Below, piece by piece: positions 5,672 to 7,917 of a DNA stretch of 7,917 nucleotides (the stretch's first letter is position 1; each line of letters starts with the position of its first letter). Both the position numbers and the translations under genes were made by a program. Location: positions 1 through 7,917 of the forward strand of contig DFFP01000026.1 of assembly GCA_002372275.1 (NCBI GenBank), written 5' to 3'. The notes below the pieces were generated by a model that did no database searches, was not told the origin of the DNA, and was given only the letters and a program-made list of their open reading frames with translations. The DNA is from Alphaproteobacteria bacterium UBA3773. Lineage in GTDB: Bacteria; Pseudomonadota; Alphaproteobacteria; RF32; CAG-239.

Positions 5672-7477
5672 ATGAGTGATATTAAGCACGGACTTGAAGT
5701 CTTAAAACAAAATGTAAAAATTGCCTCTCAAAAACCGGGCGTTTACCGTATGATTGATCAAAACGGGGTCGTTTTATATGTCGGTAAAGCCAAAAATATT
5801 AAAAAACGTATTGTTTGGTATACGCATTTTGAAAAATTACCGACAAGGCTTAAAAGAATGGTCGCACTGGTCGATAAAATGGAATTTATTATCGCGCCCT
5901 CGGAAGCTGCTGCTCTTTTGATTGAAAACGAACTGATTAAAAGATATGCGCCGAAGTTTAATATCCTTTTAAAAGATGATAAGTCTTTTCCCTATCTGAT
6001 GATTGATGAAAAAGAAGATTTTCCGAAAATTCAAAAATATCGCGGTAAAAAAGAAAAAAATGTGCGCTACTTCGGGCCGTTTGCAAATGTTTTGGCGGTT
6101 AATAATGTTGTGAATCTTATTCAAAAAGTTTTCGGACTGAGAACGTGTCGCGACAGCGTTTTTGCAAATCGTTCAAGACCTTGTCTTTTATATCAGATTA
6201 AAAAATGTGCGGGGCCCTGTTGTGATGTGATTTCAAAAGAAAAATATCGGCAAATTGTTGATGATGTCATCGCCTTTTTGGAAGGAAAAGATATCAAATT
6301 AAAAGAAAAACTTTCTGTTGAAATGCAGCAAGCAAGTGATCAGCTTTTGTTTGAAGAAGCACTTGTTTTGCGCGATAAAATCAGGGCGTTAAGCGCTATT
6401 ACGGGTGGGGCTAATGTCGCCTACGGCAAGCTTAAATCGGTTGATGTGGTAGGACTTTATGAAAAAGACGGTATGGTCTCGATTGAGATTTTTTTATATC
6501 GAAACGGGCAAAATTACGGAAATGCCGTTTATTTTCCGAGGCAAACAGATGAGGCCACCAAAGGCGAAATTTTAGAGGCCTTTCTTTCGGAATTTTATAG
6601 TACGCATTTGCCGCCGAAAGAAATTTATGTTTCTGAAGAACTGGAAAATAAAAGCTTTTTGGAAGATGCGCTTCAAACAAAAATTTTAAATGCTTTCAAA
6701 GGTGATAAGGCAAAACTGGTTCAAGGTGCGGTTTTAAATGCCAAAGCGGCTTTGGAGCGTAAATTAAGCGAAAGTGCCAGTATTAAAGAAAATTTACTTG
6801 AAATGAAAGAAGTCTTTTCACTTTCAAAAATACCGAATCGTATTGAAATTTATGATAACTCGCACAATCAGGGCTCATACGCCGTCGGGGCAATGGTTGT
6901 GGCCACACCTGAAGGATTTGATAAAAAAGCTTATCGGAAATTTAATATTAAATATACGGCCAATACAAATGACGATTTTGCGATGATGAAAGAAGTTTTA
7001 TTGCGTCGTTTTGAGCATTTGACGGATGAAAACAGGCCGGATGTTGTTTTGCTCGACGGGGGTGAGGGGCAACTGCATGCGGTTTTGGAAGCCCTCAAAA
7101 ATGTGGATTTGACGGGAATTCATATCATTGCGATTTCAAAAGGGCCGGATCGAAATGCGGGAAAAGAATTTTATCATCAGGCGGGCAAAGAAAGTTTTGC
7201 ACTTACCTATCGCTCTGCTTTGGCATTTTATATGCAAACACTTCGAGATGAAGCACACCGATTTGCTATCGGAACGCATCGAGCCAAAAGAGCCAAAGGT
7301 GTCTTCAAATCAGATTTAGATGAAATCGAAGGGATAGGCGCCAAGCGCAAAAAAGATTTGCTCCTCTTTTTCGGTTCGCTCGAGGATGTGAAAAACGCGA
7401 CATTGGAAGATTTGCAAAAAGTTAATTCAATCAGTAAAAAAACAGCTGAAAAAATATATAAATACTTTCATAAATGA
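5672..7477 (+). CDS. uvrC: UvrABC excinuclease subunit C
   Basis: UvrC makes both incisions around a DNA lesion in nucleotide excision repair, after UvrA/UvrB loading. The length is 601 residues from this start, or 613 from an upstream in-frame ATG at 5636. Using 613 numbering: an N-terminal GIY-YIG nuclease (about 33-110; GVYRM, YVGKAKNIKKR, E97 in LLIENELIK) makes the 3' cut. C171, C183, C191 and C195 match the four cysteines of the [4Fe-4S] cluster known in UvrC. The UVR domain (about 215-252) contacts UvrB. The RNase H-like domain keeps D407 (YDNSH), D446/D447, D474 (LLDGGEGQ) and H541 (RDEAHRF) for the 5' cut. Two HhH motifs (about 561-611) bind DNA. MSDIKHG leaves 22 residues before GVYRM, much as in E. 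coli, with AAGAGG 13 nt upstream (long). The 5636 start has no ribosome site. pgsA follows. Confidence 0.96.
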   Translation: MSDIKHGLEVLKQNVKIASQKPGVYRMIDQNGVVLYVGKAKNIKKRIVWYTHFEKLPTRLKRMVALVDKMEFIIAPSEAAALLIENELIKRYAPKFNILLKDDKSFPYLMIDEKEDFPKIQKYRGKKEKNVRYFGPFANVLAVNNVVNLIQKVFGLRTCRDSVFANRSRPCLLYQIKKCAGPCCDVISKEKYRQIVDDVIAFLEGKDIKLKEKLSVEMQQASDQLLFEEALVLRDKIRALSAITGGANVAYGKLKSVDVVGLYEKDGMVSIEIFLYRNGQNYGNAVYFPRQTDEATKGEILEAFLSEFYSTHLPPKEIYVSEELENKSFLEDALQTKILNAFKGDKAKLVQGAVLNAKAALERKLSESASIKENLLEMKEVFSLSKIPNRIEIYDNSHNQGSYAVGAMVVATPEGFDKKAYRKFNIKYTANTNDDFAMMKEVLLRRFEHLTDENRPDVVLLDGGEGQLHAVLEALKNVDLTGIHIIAISKGPDRNAGKEFYHQAGKESFALTYRSALAFYMQTLRDEAHRFAIGTHRAKRAKGVFKSDLDEIEGIGAKRKKDLLLFFGSLEDVKNATLEDLQKVNSISKKTAEKIYKYFHK

Positions 7478-7484
7478 TTTTTTT

Positions 7485-7514
7485 TTGTTATGCTTTGCTT
7501 ACGTTCTTTATAAT
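7485..7514 (+). promoter_or_regulatory. Promoter of pgsA
   Basis: TTGTTA (7485-7490) and a perfect TATAAT (7509-7514) are 18 bp apart, in the 60-bp gap after uvrC. The start point would be near 7521, giving a leader of about 17 nt that carries GAGG. The gap contains a run of eight T after the uvrC stop but no hairpin, so read-through from uvrC is also expected. Confidence 0.55.
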
Positions 7515-7537
7515 ACGCATTTTTAATGAGGTTTATG

Positions 7538-7917
7538 ATGTATAATTTACCGAATTTATTGACACTTTCGAGAATCGTGGTGATTCCCGTGATTTTTTTA
7601 ACGCTTTATATTAACTCTTTTGTTTGGCAAATGTTTACGGCAACACTCTTTGTGGTGGCTTCGATTACGGATTATTTTGACGGATATTTGGCAAGAAAAC
7701 ACAGCCAAACTTCTGCATTTGGCAGACTTTTGGATCCGATTGCAGATAAACTCTTGGTTTCGTCGGCCTTGGTGCTGATTTTAGCCAAACCCGATATGGT
7801 TAATTTTAAGATCAGTTATGTTCCGGCATTTGTGATTCTATGTCGCGAAATTTTGGTTTCGGGCTTAAGAGAGTTTTTGCGTGAAGTTCATGTAGGACTG
7901 CCGGTAACGCGCCTTGC
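7538..7917 (+). CDS. pgsA: CDP-diacylglycerol-glycerol-3-phosphate phosphatidyltransferase, 5' part
   Basis: The first 126 codons are present and the gene runs off the window. PgsA is an inner-membrane enzyme that joins CDP-diacylglycerol and glycerol-3-phosphate to form phosphatidylglycerol phosphate, the committed step to PG and cardiolipin. The start MYNLPNLLTLSRIVVIPVIF is typical. The CDP-alcohol phosphotransferase signature is complete: D45, D48-G49, A52-R53, G62, D66 and D70, where the aspartates bind metal and form the active site. CREILVSGLREFL (102-114) is a PgsA-specific block. Membrane segments are visible at about 9-26, 32-48, 70-86 and 93-108. Two tandem ATGs (7535 and 7538) are possible; GAGG (7528-7531) is 6 nt from the second and 3 nt from the first, so the second is preferred. 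Its position after uvrC is a conserved proteobacterial order. Confidence 0.95.
   Translation, partial: MYNLPNLLTLSRIVVIPVIFLTLYINSFVWQMFTATLFVVASITDYFDGYLARKHSQTSAFGRLLDPIADKLLVSSALVLILAKPDMVNFKISYVPAFVILCREILVSGLREFLREVHVGLPVTRL

Noticed and set aside
7478..7537. T-run after uvrC as a terminator
   Set aside because: Eight T follow the stop codon but no stem precedes them, so it does not qualify as an intrinsic terminator.

Overview
The window looks like chromosomal DNA of an AT-rich Gram-negative bacterium, most likely a proteobacterium. The evidence is a uvrC gene followed directly by pgsA (an order familiar from Gamma- and Alphaproteobacteria), a XerC-type recombinase, and two exported proteins of families (DUF3015 and DUF4105) typical of Gram-negative envelopes. 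An AT-rich alphaproteobacterium of gut or host-associated type is my best guess, but the lineage is inferred, not shown. I see no mobile element, CRISPR array, rRNA or tRNA.

Layout. Bases 1-300 (minus) hold the 5' part of a HAD-family hydrolase. It is divergent from glyS (381-1745, plus), a single-chain dimer-type glycyl-tRNA synthetase. glyS converges on xerC (1791-2726, minus), and a hairpin with a run of eight T lies between them. xerC is divergent from a small exported DUF3015 protein (2849-3307, plus). A 9-bp GC-rich hairpin then precedes a 603-residue exported DUF4105 (Lnb N-terminal-like) protein (3366-5177, plus) whose C-terminal half looks like an outer-membrane barrel. This gene converges on an unrecognised 81-residue membrane protein (5227-5472, minus), with a perfect 15-bp stem between them. 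The last block is uvrC (about 5672-7477, plus) and then pgsA (7538 to the window end, plus), which has its own good promoter.

How the genes relate. Most are housekeeping genes: translation (glyS), chromosome dimer resolution (xerC), nucleotide excision repair (uvrC) and phosphatidylglycerol synthesis (pgsA). The part most worth attention is the DUF3015-DUF4105 pair, probably a co-transcribed envelope module. DUF4105 is the family of the Bacteroides lipoprotein N-acyltransferase Lnb, and the copy here keeps the candidate His and Cys. The hairpin between the two genes may both attenuate transcription and bring a distant Shine-Dalgarno sequence close to the second start codon. The dimer-type GlyRS is also notable, because most Proteobacteria use the two-subunit GlyQ/GlyS enzyme.
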